A DNA stretch of 64,000 nucleotides. Source: Paenibacillus nasutitermitis (GTDB taxonomy: Bacteria > Bacillota > Bacilli > Paenibacillales > Paenibacillaceae). Position numbers and translations under genes: made by a program. The DNA lies in the NCBI RefSeq assembly GCF_014641075.1, contig NZ_BMHP01000001.1, positions 1,674,001-1,738,000 on the forward strand. Direction: 5' to 3'. Of this stretch, positions 31,930 through 40,632 are shown piece after piece. Within the stretch, counting starts at the first letter, position 1. Every line of letters begins with the position of its first letter. Below the pieces are notes generated by a model. The model was given only the letters and a program-made list of their open reading frames with translations. It made no database searches and was not told the DNA's origin.

Positions 31930-32907
31930 GTGAGTCCTATCAAAAATTCAAGTTACGGCGAACAACTCGCGACGTTTGCAGGTGGCTGTTTCTGGTGCAT
32001 GGTGAAACCCTTTGATGAGCTGCCTGGAATTGTTTCGATCCTATCAGGATATACAGGAGGACATACCGTGAATCCCATCTATGAGGAGGTATGTACCGAA
32101 ACGACGGGACATGCGGAAGCCGTTCAAATCACTTTTCAACCGGATGTATTTCCATATGAGCGTCTGCTGGAGCTGTTCTGGCAGCAGATCGATCCCACCG
32201 ATGCAGGCGGGCAGTTTCATGACCGCGGATATTCGTACCGGACAGCCATTTTTGTACACAATGAGGAGCAGCGAGAGAAAGCGGAAGCCTCCAAGCGGGC
32301 ACTCAAAGCAAGCGGCCGGTTCAAAGGTGCCATTGTAACGGAAATTGTGCCCGCAGGCCCTTTCTATCCGGCAGAAGAATATCATCAGGAATATTACAAA
32401 TACCATCATGTGGACTATAACATGTACCGCAAATACTCCGGCCGTGAGGCGTTTGTCCACAGCAGCTGGAATACGGAGAAGGACCGTAAACGTCTGCGCA
32501 ATCTGCTGACAGAGCTTCAGTATGAGGTGACGAAGAACGGTGCAGCAGAACCGGCATATGCGAATGACTATTGGAATTTTACCGAAGAAGGTCTTTATGT
32601 GGATATCATAAATGGGGATCCGCTCTTCAGTTCGAGGGATAAATTCGATTCCGGCACAGGCTATCCAAGCTTCACCAGGCCGGTTGAAGAGGGACTGGTT
32701 CTTCGGGAAGCGGATCTGAGCGGCGGGCAGGTACGGATCGCGGTGCGAAGCCGATTGTCCGGGTCGCATTTGGGTTATTTGTTGAATGATGGGCCTGCTC
32801 CGACTAAGAAGCATTACCGGCTGAACTCGGCCGCTCTGCGTTTTGTGCCTCTTGAAGAGCTGGAACTGGAAGGTTATGGCCGGTATAAAAAAGGTTTTGC
32901 ACCGTAA
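31930..32907 (+). CDS. msrAB: MsrA-MsrB fusion, peptide methionine sulfoxide reductase (MsrB half lacks its catalytic Cys)
   Basis: A 325-residue fusion. Residues 10-165 are MsrA, with catalytic C20 in '[15 protein letters not shown]' and typical '[10 protein letters not shown]' and '[10 protein letters not shown]'. Residues 185-320 are MsrB ('[20 protein letters not shown]', '[16 protein letters not shown]'). Intact MsrB domains end with RYCxNSAALRF, whose Cys reduces the R-sulfoxide. Here the motif reads '[11 protein letters not shown]', with R297 encoded by CGG (32818-32820). The A domain should reduce S-sulfoxides; the B domain is predicted inactive or altered. The start is GTG 31930 with a weak ribosome binding site. 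Confidence 0.88.
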   Translation: MSPIKNSSYGEQLATFAGGCFWCMVKPFDELPGIVSILSGYTGGHTVNPIYEEVCTETTGHAEAVQITFQPDVFPYERLLELFWQQIDPTDAGGQFHDRGYSYRTAIFVHNEEQREKAEASKRALKASGRFKGAIVTEIVPAGPFYPAEEYHQEYYKYHHVDYNMYRKYSGREAFVHSSWNTEKDRKRLRNLLTELQYEVTKNGAAEPAYANDYWNFTEEGLYVDIINGDPLFSSRDKFDSGTGYPSFTRPVEEGLVLREADLSGGQVRIAVRSRLSGSHLGYLLNDGPAPTKKHYRLNSAALRFVPLEELELEGYGRYKKGFAP

Positions 32908-32909
32908 CC

Positions 32910-32935
32910 GGATGCCGGTACTAAGGTCGGCATCC
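32910..32935 (+). terminator. Hairpin after msrAB
   Basis: GGATGCCG (32910-32917) and CGGCATCC (32928-32935) form a perfect 8-bp stem just after the stop. There is no T-run, so terminator activity is uncertain. Confidence 0.45.
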
Positions 32936-33040
32936 TTGGCAGCAAGGATGTTGAGCAGAAGACTGGAAAAGCACAACTAATATATTCCCATTGGGGTATA
33001 TAACTTTACGGAAATATACCTATATGGTAATATTAATTCT

Positions 33041-33358
33041 ATGAAACCCGCTAATCTGTTTGAAATTCTGTCTGAACCCAACCGCAGAACGATCCTGGAT
33101 GCTTTGCGCAGCAAAGAACGATCGGTCGGGGAGCTTGTCGCATTGTCGTCGCTAAGTCAGCCCGGGATATCCAAGCATTTGAAAATACTTCGGGAAGCTG
33201 GACTTGTATCGGTCCGCAAGGATGCGCAGCGGCATTTGTATGTCTTGCGTGCTCAGCCCCTGATGGAAATTGATCATTGGCTGGAGCCGTATCGTCAGTT
33301 CTGGTCCAATAAGCTGGATGAATTGGAGCGTCAGCTGGATGAAGAGGAGGAGATGTAA
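33041..33358 (+). CDS. ArsR family transcriptional regulator (SdpR-like)
   Basis: A 105-residue winged-helix protein: 'LFEILSEPNRRTILDALRSKERSVGELVALSSLSQPGISKHLKILREAGLVSVRKDAQRHLYVLRAQPLMEIDHWLEPYRQFW'. The long final helix with 'DHWLEPYRQFW' is typical of ArsR proteins paired with AHSA1 genes. No metal-binding cysteines are present. The stop TAA is directly followed by the ATG of the AHSA1-domain gene (33359), a classic coupled pair. An A/T-rich region with TATATACC/ATGGTAATAT repeats lies before the start and may be the operator. Confidence 0.85.
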   Translation: MKPANLFEILSEPNRRTILDALRSKERSVGELVALSSLSQPGISKHLKILREAGLVSVRKDAQRHLYVLRAQPLMEIDHWLEPYRQFWSNKLDELERQLDEEEEM

Positions 33359-33841
33359 ATGTTAGCGGTTATACAGCAAACGGAGAATGGCTATACTGCC
33401 CGATTCGAACGCCGTCTCAAGCATTCAGTGGAGAAGGTTTGGGCGATGCTGACGGAGAATGGGAAGCTGGCCAAATGGTTTTCCGAGCTTCATGTCGAGG
33501 ACCTTCGCGAAGGAGGGACAATCAGCTTCAATATGGGGGACGGCACATTCGAAACCATGACGATTCTGGAGCTGAAGCTGTATGAGGTATTGGAATATAC
33601 CTGGGACAAGGACATTGTCCGCTTCGAGCTCTATCCGGATCAGGAAGGGTGCAAGCTTGTTCTGATTGAGAAAATGACCCAAATCACCGGACATAGTTCA
33701 AAGGATCTTGCCGGCTGGCATGTCTGTCTCGACGTTATTGAAGCGCTGCTGGATGGCAATAAAATCGATAACAGACGGGAATACTGGGAAACATGGCATG
33801 AGAAATATGTCTCCCTGGTTGGGGATTTAAGCCGCAGCTGA
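33359..33841 (+). CDS. SRPBCC (AHSA1-like) domain protein
   Basis: A 160-residue START/Bet v1-like protein of the AHSA1 (activator of Hsp90 ATPase) family: 'ARFERRLKHSVEKVWAMLTENGKLAKWFSELHVEDLREGGTISFNMGDG' and 'VLEYTWDKDIVRFELYPDQEGCKLVLIEKM', ending with 'LAGWHVCLDVIEALLDGN'. The fold has a hydrophobic cavity that can bind small lipophilic compounds; bacterial members have no settled function. It starts immediately after the ArsR stop and is certainly co-transcribed. Not obviously connected to the lanthipeptide genes, as a terminator separates them. Confidence 0.82.
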   Translation: MLAVIQQTENGYTARFERRLKHSVEKVWAMLTENGKLAKWFSELHVEDLREGGTISFNMGDGTFETMTILELKLYEVLEYTWDKDIVRFELYPDQEGCKLVLIEKMTQITGHSSKDLAGWHVCLDVIEALLDGNKIDNRREYWETWHEKYVSLVGDLSRS

Positions 33842-33877
33842 CCTTATAGGGATGCAGGTGGATGAATAGAAAAAATA

Positions 33878-33930
33878 AGGGAAACTCTCGGAAATAGCGG
33901 GGGTTTCCCTGTTTGTTTTGCCTTTTTTTT
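33878..33930 (+). terminator. Terminator between the ArsR-AHSA1 operon and the lanthipeptide cluster
   Basis: AGGGAAAC (33878-33885) and GTTTCCCT (33903-33910) form an 8-bp stem followed by T-rich sequence with a run of eight T. Confidence 0.75.
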
Positions 33931-33969
33931 AGCATATGCCGCCTACAATCGGCAAGAAAATATGGGAAT

Positions 33970-33989
33970 TATTATACGATCGTATAATA
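33970..33989. promoter_or_regulatory. Perfect 20-bp palindrome overlapping the probable lanthipeptide promoter
   Basis: TATTATACGATCGTATAATA is identical on both strands over all 20 bases. It contains a TATAAT -10-like hexamer (33983-33988) in each orientation and lies about 85 bases before the precursor gene. The -35 region is poor. Inference: binding site for a dimeric regulator encoded outside this cluster. Confidence 0.6.
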
Positions 33990-34072
33990 TCGGGAATCCG
34001 TTTTCGATGTTAATTTTATAGCAAGCGGTAATCATCACATCCATGATCGACACATGAAAGGAGGTGAAAGGA

Positions 34073-34213
34073 ATGGAACAATTGACGAATGTAATCGATC
34101 TTCTGTCTGATGAGGAATTAGCCGAAATCGCTGGCGGAATGAGATGTCAGGACTGCAGCATGACTAAAAACTGCGGAAGTGATTTCACCGGAAATGCTGT
34201 TTGTCAAGGTTAG
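34073..34213 (+). CDS. lanA: Class II lanthipeptide precursor (LanA), 46 residues
   Basis: The leader is 'MEQLTNVIDLLSDEELAEIAGG', acidic and ending in the double glycine cut by peptidase-containing exporters. The core is MRCQDCSMTKNC followed by GSDFTGNAVCQG, with Cys at 25, 28, 34 and 44 and Ser/Thr at 29, 31, 36 and 39. C34 and C44 have Ser/Thr on their N-terminal side and can form thioether rings; C25 and C28 have none in the core, which suggests a disulfide. CSMTKNC resembles the lipid II-binding CTLTxEC ring of mersacidin-type peptides, with Asn in place of Glu. A full AAAGGAGGTGA site lies five bases before ATG 34073. Class II assignment rests on the adjacent lanM and lanT. Confidence 0.88.
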   Translation: MEQLTNVIDLLSDEELAEIAGGMRCQDCSMTKNCGSDFTGNAVCQG

Positions 34214-34225
34214 CAGAATGACTGA

Positions 34226-34247
34226 AGACAGGGGGAAACCCCTGTCT
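34226..34247 (+). terminator. GNRA-loop hairpin between lanA and lanM (attenuator)
   Basis: AGACAGGGG and CCCCTGTCT form a perfect 9-bp stem closed by a GAAA tetraloop, 13 bases after the precursor stop and 37 bases before lanM. Only a weak T-rich stretch follows. Inference: partial termination or 3' protection that keeps precursor mRNA in excess over lanM. Confidence 0.7.
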
Positions 34248-34283
34248 AACTCTTCAATTTGAACCATTAAAGGGAGAATTGAC

Positions 34284-37200
34284 ATGATGGTTAAAAATCG
34301 CAATATTATGAATGCCGCTTATCTTCATGAACGGGAGATCCCGGATAGGAATGATGGGAAATCAGCTGTCTCTGGGAATGCGGAGCGATGGCGCAAGCGA
34401 ACAGGACTTGAATCTGACGATCTGTTTTCGGTCCGATTGAAAGTGGAGAATCTGAGTGAAGCGGATTTTGCCGCCATTCTTGATCATACAACTCATTTCA
34501 AAGTCAAACAAAAGCCTAAATGGGAAGAGACCCTTCAAGCCATCATGGAACAGAAAGATGTTCAGGGCGATGAGCCGGCAAGTTGGTCCCTCCTTCCTTT
34601 CGCATCGTTTATACAGCCATTTCTCTTATGGATGAGAAGGACGCTGCTCGACCGGTTTCAGCAATGGGAAACGCAGAAGCAACCCATGCCCGCCGATAGC
34701 AGTCTGCTGCTTGCAGATGTGGTCTCATCGCTTAGTCAAAGCCTTACAAAGGAAGCTGACAGGACACTCATTGCAGAGCTTCATCTCGCCAAACAAGCCA
34801 ATGAGTTGAAGGGGAAATCGTCAGAGGAGCGTTTTCAATATTTTGTGGCGCACCGCTTGACCGCTTATCCCGATATTCTTGCGATTCTTCATAAATACCC
34901 GGTATTGGGCCGGCTGCTTGCCGAACTGACCGAAAAACATACATCGCATATTATCGAAATGTTAGAACGATTCCAGGAGGATAAAGAGGAGCTTGAACGG
35001 ATCTGGCAGGAGGATTTCTCATTGATTGTCGGCTGCAAACGGACCGGAGATGCGCATCAAGGCGGAAAAAGCGTCACCGTCCTGCATTTCGCCTCCGGTT
35101 CTAATCTGCTGTATAAGCCAAGATCGATGGACATTGATGAGAAATTCCAGGAGCTTCTGCAATGGGCTAATCGGCATGGAGCGGACCCTCAGCTGCCTGT
35201 GATGAAAGTCGTTAATAAACATGCTTATGGATGGTCGGAATATATACATCACAAGCCATGCAGCCATGGCGGTCAAATCAACCGGTTCTACCAGCGTCAC
35301 GGTCAATATTTGGCATTGCTGTACCTGCTGCAGGGAGCGGATTTTCATCATGAGAATGTCATCGCCTCGGGAGAATTTCCTTATCTCGTAGACCTGGAAA
35401 TTTTATTTCACCGATACAGCGCTTCGCTTGAAAGCAGTGCCAATTCCGCAAATGCGGTGCAAAAGGCTTCTGATTGGATGGTGGATTCCGTACTTAGAAC
35501 CGGTCTTCTTCCTTCCTACCGTTTGCGTTCCGGCTCTTTTGAGGGACTGGAGACAAGCGGGATCGGGGCTTATTCCGGCCAGTTATTCAAGACAGCGACC
35601 ACGCAGTATGAGAACCCGGGAACCGATGAGATGCGGCTGGTGAAGACGGAGCATGCGAATTTTCAAACCGGGAATAACCGCCCCATTCTGGAAGGAATTG
35701 AAGCCAGGGCAGAAGCGTATACCGAGGATATTATCACTGGTTTTAACCATATGTACCGCATATTAAACGGCCAACAGGAAAGTCTATGTTCTCCCGATGG
35801 GCCTGTAGGCAATTTTGCCTGCTGCCCGGTGAGAGTCTTGATACGCAACACGGATGTCTATGGTCAGATGCTTCAGGCTTCGCTACATCCGAGTCATTTG
35901 GCCGACGGCCTGGCGAGAGTCCAATTATTTGATTTTATGTGGAGGATCGTGGAAACGGTACCGGTCTTAGCCGGGGTGGTCCATTCCGAATGTGCCGATT
36001 TGTTGGAGCATGATATTCCCTATTTTTGTTCCACCGTGAATTCGCGGGATGTGTGGGACAGCAGAGGCAATCGAATCGGCGGTTTTTTTTCCAATGACAG
36101 CCTGTCAGTATCGATGGATATCATCAAGCAGCTAGGCGAAGAGGACAGGAAGAGGCAGGTCAGTATCATTCGATCCTCCATGCTGACATTGTTAAGAAGC
36201 TGGGAGAGCCCTTCTTTCATTCGACCTGCGAATGCAGAAGAAAATGTGGTTTATAAACCCGATACATTTAAAGCTGCAGCCGTAGAAATCGCCAACCAGC
36301 TGGCAGCTTTAGCAATCTGGGGAGACGACCGTCATTCCGTGACCTGGATTGGGACGGGAAGAGATCCATCCGGTATGCTGCGTTACGCGCCGATGGATTC
36401 GGGCATCTACAACGGGACACTTGGGATGGCTCTATTTTATGCCTATATGGCAAAAGAAACCGGTATTCCCCATTACAGCAAATTGGCAAGAGGGGCGGTT
36501 GAAACGAGCCTGGCATTTCTCCAATTCCCGGGTGCGGTAGCGGGCGGCTCTGTATTCTATGGCCTGACTGCCTACGTGTATGCTTTCTCACACTTGGCAT
36601 CTCTCATGGCGGATTCATCCCTGCTGGAAACGGTCATCCAACGTCTACACCGTTACGACCGCCTTATCGAGGAGGATAAGAAGCTTGATTTGATGTCGGG
36701 GAGTGCCGGCATTCTGCTTGGGTGCCTGCGATTGTATGAAATGACCGGTGAAGCGGAAGCTTTGGCTGTGGCGAGGAAATGCGCCGACCATCTATTGAAG
36801 CATCGTGTTACAACATCATCCGGAATCGGTTGGAGCACCGGCCTGACGCGCAATCGAATGCTGGCCGGATTCTCGCACGGCGCATCCGGTTATGCTGCTG
36901 CATTGGCCCAGTTGGCGGCCGCAACCGGTAATGAACGTTATAGGGATGCCGCTGCGGGAGCCATCCAGTATGAACGAAGCCTATTTGCCGCGGAAGAAGG
37001 GAATTGGAGGGATCTGCGCGCTGACATGCCTTTGGAGAAAATTCCCGTCTATTGGTGCCACGGGGCACCGGGGGTTCTCTTGGGCCGGGTTCTGGTGAAT
37101 CCGTATTACCATGATGAACAGTTCAACGATGAGATCCAGATTGCCCTCCAGACCACATTGAATCGTTGGCGCGGAACAGGCAACTGCCTCTGTCACGGGG

Positions 37201-37481
37201 ATATGGGCAATCTTGATGTTCTGCTCGTATGCGTGAAAGCCTTGAATGACCCGCGCCTCTATGATCAAGTATATCACCGGGCATCGCAGTCACTAGACCA
37301 TGCGCGCAAGCATGGATGGTTATGTGATGTTCCACCTCAGGCAGTCGCGCCTGGATTCATGGTTGGACTCGCCGGAATCGGCTACGGCCTGCTGCGTCTC
37401 TCCAATCCTGAGCTGCCTTCCATTCTCGCCTTGCAGCCGCCGGCCGGAGCGCCAGTTGCGGCAGGGAGAGGCGGACGATGA
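34284..37481 (+). CDS. lanM: Class II lanthionine synthetase LanM
   Basis: A 1065-residue bifunctional enzyme of normal LanM length. The N-terminal two thirds (DUF4135) dehydrates Ser/Thr of the precursor after phosphorylation: 'GGKSVTVLHFASGSNLLYKPRSMDIDEKF' and 'LLYLLQGADFHHENVIASGEFPYLVDLEILFH' are its kinase-like motifs. The C-terminal third is the LanC-like cyclase with zinc ligands C925 in 'VYWCHGAPGVLLG' and C970-H971 in 'CLCHGDMGN'. It installs (methyl)lanthionine rings in the peptide encoded 71 bases upstream. ATG 34284 follows GGGAGA; 34287 is possible. Its stop overlaps the lanT start (ATGA), so synthesis is coupled. Confidence 0.95.
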   Translation: MMVKNRNIMNAAYLHEREIPDRNDGKSAVSGNAERWRKRTGLESDDLFSVRLKVENLSEADFAAILDHTTHFKVKQKPKWEETLQAIMEQKDVQGDEPASWSLLPFASFIQPFLLWMRRTLLDRFQQWETQKQPMPADSSLLLADVVSSLSQSLTKEADRTLIAELHLAKQANELKGKSSEERFQYFVAHRLTAYPDILAILHKYPVLGRLLAELTEKHTSHIIEMLERFQEDKEELERIWQEDFSLIVGCKRTGDAHQGGKSVTVLHFASGSNLLYKPRSMDIDEKFQELLQWANRHGADPQLPVMKVVNKHAYGWSEYIHHKPCSHGGQINRFYQRHGQYLALLYLLQGADFHHENVIASGEFPYLVDLEILFHRYSASLESSANSANAVQKASDWMVDSVLRTGLLPSYRLRSGSFEGLETSGIGAYSGQLFKTATTQYENPGTDEMRLVKTEHANFQTGNNRPILEGIEARAEAYTEDIITGFNHMYRILNGQQESLCSPDGPVGNFACCPVRVLIRNTDVYGQMLQASLHPSHLADGLARVQLFDFMWRIVETVPVLAGVVHSECADLLEHDIPYFCSTVNSRDVWDSRGNRIGGFFSNDSLSVSMDIIKQLGEEDRKRQVSIIRSSMLTLLRSWESPSFIRPANAEENVVYKPDTFKAAAVEIANQLAALAIWGDDRHSVTWIGTGRDPSGMLRYAPMDSGIYNGTLGMALFYAYMAKETGIPHYSKLARGAVETSLAFLQFPGAVAGGSVFYGLTAYVYAFSHLASLMADSSLLETVIQRLHRYDRLIEEDKKLDLMSGSAGILLGCLRLYEMTGEAEALAVARKCADHLLKHRVTTSSGIGWSTGLTRNRMLAGFSHGASGYAAALAQLAAATGNERYRDAAAGAIQYERSLFAAEEGNWRDLRADMPLEKIPVYWCHGAPGVLLGRVLVNPYYHDEQFNDEIQIALQTTLNRWRGTGNCLCHGDMGNLDVLLVCVKALNDPRLYDQVYHRASQSLDHARKHGWLCDVPPQAVAPGFMVGLAGIGYGLLRLSNPELPSILALQPPAGAPVAAGRGGR

Positions 37482-39616
37482 GAAGCCGCAGACGTGTCCC
37501 GTTTATTGAACAGATGGAGCATTCGGAATGCGGGATTTGCTGCCTGGCCATGATTCTGGATTATTACTATAGCTATGTTCCGCTGCTGGAGCTGCGTGAA
37601 AAGGGCGGCGCGGGAAGGGATGGGGTAAATCTTCTGTCCCTGCGCAATATTGCCCGTGGTTATGGACTGGAAGCATACGGTCAACGGACAGGGATGGATG
37701 ATGGATCACGGCTTGCGGAACCGTGCATTCTTCATTGGGAAAACAATCATTTCGTCGTACTGGAACGGCTGACAGGCAGCAGGGCGATCATTGTGGATCC
37801 GGCAATCGGCAGGAGAAGCGTTCCGCTGAAGGAATTCAAAGAAAAATATAGCGGGGTGCTCCTTGTACTCCGTCCGACAGAGAAGCTGGTTTACCGCAAA
37901 CAAAGACCGCTATGGACCGACTACATGAAGCTTCTTAGCAAACATACTCCGATTGTGACCAAAATTATCGTCTGGTCGCTTTGGATCCAAATGCTTGCTC
38001 TTGTCGCGCCCATTTCCATCCGGTTCCTGATCGATGAGGTGATCGTCCCCCGGGAAAGCGGAATCCTGCCTGCGATCGGAATCGGCTTTGCCTGCCTGTC
38101 TGTCATTCATGTTGTTTTTCTGCTGCTGCGCAGCAGAACGCTTGTCGTTTTGCAGAATCATCTGGACTGGAATTTAATGAGCACCTTTTTTCACCGTATG
38201 CTGAGCCTGCCTTACAAGTTTTTTCAGCTTCGTTCGTCAGGAGATCTGATCGTGAGGGCAAACAGCAATATGATGATCCGGGATATCCTTTCGACCCGAA
38301 CCGTGACCGCGCTGCTTGACGGCGGAATGGTCGTGCTTTTTCTGCTTTTTATGCTGGATCGATCCCCAACCTTAACGGGATGGGTTGTTCTGGCAGGTAT
38401 GATCCAGATTGCCATACTGCTTCTGACGAGGGGGAAAATCAAGCAGCTTGCACAGGAACAGATCTTAAAGCAGACGCTCGCTTCCAATACATTTGTGGAA
38501 ACGATACAGGGCATTACGGATGTCAAAGCGGGCGGCATGGAAAAGCTTGCTTATGCGAGGTGGGAACGTCTTTATCAGGAGCAGCTGGCGAGCGTCCGGA
38601 AGAGGGGGATTCTGGAAGCCAATGTGGAGAGTCTTGTCGGTGGACTTCGGTTCGCGGCGCCTCTCGTTCTCCTGTGGATCGGGACGAAGCAGGTTATTTC
38701 CTATCACATGACGCTCGGTGAGCTGTTTGCATTCTTCACGCTGGCCGCTGCGTTCCTTACCCCGCTGACCACGCTTGTGACGACACTGAATCAAATGATT
38801 GTCATGGGCGCCTATCTGAATCGGATTCTGGATATTCATGATTCCAAAGCGGAGCAGGAGGACAGTGAAGTTCAGCAACCGCCGGTTTTGAAAGGCAAGG
38901 TGGAACTGCGCAATGTCAGTTTCGGTTATCATGCCGGGAGCCCCGAGGTTATCCGAAAGGTGTCGATTACGATTAAACCCGGTCAAAAGATCGCCATCGT
39001 AGGGGCATCCGGCAGCGGCAAAAGCACATTGGCAGGGCTGCTGCTGGGGCTCTATCTGCCTACGGAAGGCGAGGTTTATTTCGATGACCGGAACCTTTCC
39101 CTGCTGGATAAACCGTCGCTGCGCAGCCAGATTGGCGTCGTCATGCAGAATACGTTTATTTTCAACCGCTCCATTGCCGAAAATATTGCCATTCATAATC
39201 CGCAGCTGCCGATGGAGCAGATCGTAGAGGTTGCCAAATTGGCGGGCATTCATGATGAAATTTTGCAAATGCCTTTAAACTATCAGACCCTCATTTCCGA
39301 AGGGGGAACGAATCTTTCAGGCGGGCAGAGACAGCGGATTGCACTGGCCAGAGCGCTCACCAGAAATCCCGCCATTATCCTGCTGGACGAAGCGACAAGC
39401 GCGCTGGATACGTTGACCGAAAGAATCGTTGAGCAGAATCTTTCCCGGCTGCAGTGTACACGAATTGTTATTGCGCACCGCCACAGCACCATAGTTAATG
39501 CCGATCTGATCCTGGTGCTTCAGGGCGGAAGCATCAAGGAGTCGGGCAGTCATCAGGATCTTCTGGCTGGCGAAGGGTATTACGCTTCATTGTACAAACA
39601 ATTGCAGCCTACCTAG
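37478..39616 (+). CDS. lanT: Peptidase-containing ABC exporter LanT
   Basis: A 712-residue exporter with three parts. Residues 1-140 are a C39 peptidase with Q12, catalytic C18 in 'EQMEHSECGICCLAMIL' and His and Asp in 'NNHFVVLERL' and 'IIVDPAIG'. Residues about 160-445 are the six-helix membrane domain. The C-terminal ATPase has Walker A 'GASGSGKSTLAGLLLG', signature 'LSGGQRQRIALARAL' and Walker B 'AIILLDEATSALD'. It cuts the LanA leader after Gly-Gly and exports the modified peptide. It overlaps lanM by 4 bp, and the thioredoxin-like gene starts 15 bases after its stop. Confidence 0.95.
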   Translation: MRSRRRVPFIEQMEHSECGICCLAMILDYYYSYVPLLELREKGGAGRDGVNLLSLRNIARGYGLEAYGQRTGMDDGSRLAEPCILHWENNHFVVLERLTGSRAIIVDPAIGRRSVPLKEFKEKYSGVLLVLRPTEKLVYRKQRPLWTDYMKLLSKHTPIVTKIIVWSLWIQMLALVAPISIRFLIDEVIVPRESGILPAIGIGFACLSVIHVVFLLLRSRTLVVLQNHLDWNLMSTFFHRMLSLPYKFFQLRSSGDLIVRANSNMMIRDILSTRTVTALLDGGMVVLFLLFMLDRSPTLTGWVVLAGMIQIAILLLTRGKIKQLAQEQILKQTLASNTFVETIQGITDVKAGGMEKLAYARWERLYQEQLASVRKRGILEANVESLVGGLRFAAPLVLLWIGTKQVISYHMTLGELFAFFTLAAAFLTPLTTLVTTLNQMIVMGAYLNRILDIHDSKAEQEDSEVQQPPVLKGKVELRNVSFGYHAGSPEVIRKVSITIKPGQKIAIVGASGSGKSTLAGLLLGLYLPTEGEVYFDDRNLSLLDKPSLRSQIGVVMQNTFIFNRSIAENIAIHNPQLPMEQIVEVAKLAGIHDEILQMPLNYQTLISEGGTNLSGGQRQRIALARALTRNPAIILLDEATSALDTLTERIVEQNLSRLQCTRIVIAHRHSTIVNADLILVLQGGSIKESGSHQDLLAGEGYYASLYKQLQPT

Positions 39617-39631
39617 GAGGAGGTTAAACAA

Positions 39632-40156
39632 ATGCGGAAAGTTGCGATCAGGCTGCTTTTTGTCCTTGCCGCCCTGATTCCATTAGCCGGCGTGTATGTG
39701 CTGAACAACGCTTCGCTTGTCACGGAATGGTTTACGGATACCGGCGGGATCAAACAGGGGGAGATGATTCCTTTTGTCTCCGGAGATGAAGTCGATGGCG
39801 GTCAAGTGGATATGAAGCAATACAAAGGGAAGAAATTCATTGCAATGATTGCCAAAATTGATTGTGAGTCCTGTAAAAGCTCTTATCCCACCATCAAGAA
39901 GTGGAATGAATTATATCCGGATATTCCGCTCGTAATGGTGGGGGTAGGGGGCAAAGAAGAATACAGCCGGATCAAGCAAGAACTGCAGTTTCCGTTCCCG
40001 ATCCTATCGGCCGATCAATGGATGCAGGATCAATTTCTGATGAAAATCACGCCTGTCTTCTATGCCGTGGATGAAGAGGGCAGGGTGATGGAGCGGATGA
40101 ACGGGTACCGGGTGAGGGATTTCAAAAAATTCATGGAAAAGGCTGAGAGGATATGA
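39632..40156 (+). CDS. Membrane-anchored thioredoxin-like protein of the lanthipeptide cluster
   Basis: A 174-residue protein with one N-terminal membrane segment (about residues 6-24) and a thioredoxin/TlpA-like domain facing outside. The redox motif C78-E-S-C81 lies in 'IAMIAKIDCESCKSSYPTIKKW', followed by 'DIPLVMVGVGGKEEY' and the cis-Pro loop 'MKITPVFYAVDEEGRV'. It probably forms or rearranges disulfides in exported protein, here most likely the lanthipeptide. It overlaps the VKOR-like gene by 4 bp, the expected re-oxidation partner. The pair recalls BdbA/BdbB of the sublancin cluster in logic, though the VKOR fold differs from BdbB. Confidence 0.82.
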   Translation: MRKVAIRLLFVLAALIPLAGVYVLNNASLVTEWFTDTGGIKQGEMIPFVSGDEVDGGQVDMKQYKGKKFIAMIAKIDCESCKSSYPTIKKWNELYPDIPLVMVGVGGKEEYSRIKQELQFPFPILSADQWMQDQFLMKITPVFYAVDEEGRVMERMNGYRVRDFKKFMEKAERI

Positions 40157-40590
40157 CCCGGCAGCGGAATACCCTCGTCATCTGCATGGCAGCGGCGGGG
40201 ATGCTGGTCTCTTTGTATTTATTCTGGTCGAAAATCACCAGCCAGTTTTATTGTCCGATTGGCGATTGCAGTGTCGTGAATAACAGCAGGTATGCCTATA
40301 TCGGGCCATTCCCGGTTTCCTTGATGGGGATCTCCTATTATTGTATCCTCATCCTGCTGACGGCCGCATCCCGAAGAGGAGAGTATGCTGTAAAACCCGT
40401 TATTCTGAGACTGCATATTTGGGCAGGCTTCGGCTATTCGACCTATTTGACCGGAGTTGAATGGTTTGTGCTCCAGGCGGTCTGCATGTGGTGTGTTATT
40501 TCCTATGTTCTGATGATTGGCATTACCGTTGTTTCATGTCTGAAACGTCCTTTATTCTTTTCATTTACGGAGCATGAAGCCAACCGCTGA
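40153..40590 (+). CDS. VKOR-family membrane disulfide oxidase
   Basis: A 145-residue membrane protein with four hydrophobic segments. The vitamin K epoxide reductase signature is present: paired C34 and C39 in 'QFYCPIGDCSVVNNSRYAYIGPFPVSLMGISYY' and the active-site C111-M-W-C114 in 'VEWFVLQAVCMWCVISYVL'. Bacterial VKOR proteins replace DsbB, passing electrons from a thioredoxin-like partner to quinone and so driving disulfide formation outside the membrane. The ATG overlaps the stop of the thioredoxin-like gene. It is the last gene of the lanthipeptide operon; a strong terminator follows 42 bases later. Confidence 0.88.
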   Translation: MTRQRNTLVICMAAAGMLVSLYLFWSKITSQFYCPIGDCSVVNNSRYAYIGPFPVSLMGISYYCILILLTAASRRGEYAVKPVILRLHIWAGFGYSTYLTGVEWFVLQAVCMWCVISYVLMIGITVVSCLKRPLFFSFTEHEANR

Positions 40591-40632
40591 TTGAACGAAT
40601 GGTTTCACTTCTACCGAAACGAAGACCGCATG

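Noticed and set aside
32044-32976. 310-codon open frame antisense to msrAB
   Set aside because: msrAB is clearly the coding strand; the antisense product has an implausible, Cys/Ile/Arg-rich composition.
33041-33841. ArsR-AHSA1 pair as part of the lanthipeptide cluster
   Set aside because: A terminator (33878-33930) separates it, and the palindrome before lanA has no counterpart before the ArsR gene.
38465-39268. 267-codon open frame antisense to lanT
   Set aside because: Lies wholly within the lanT sequence encoding membrane and ATPase domains; Gln/Arg-rich with no family motif.
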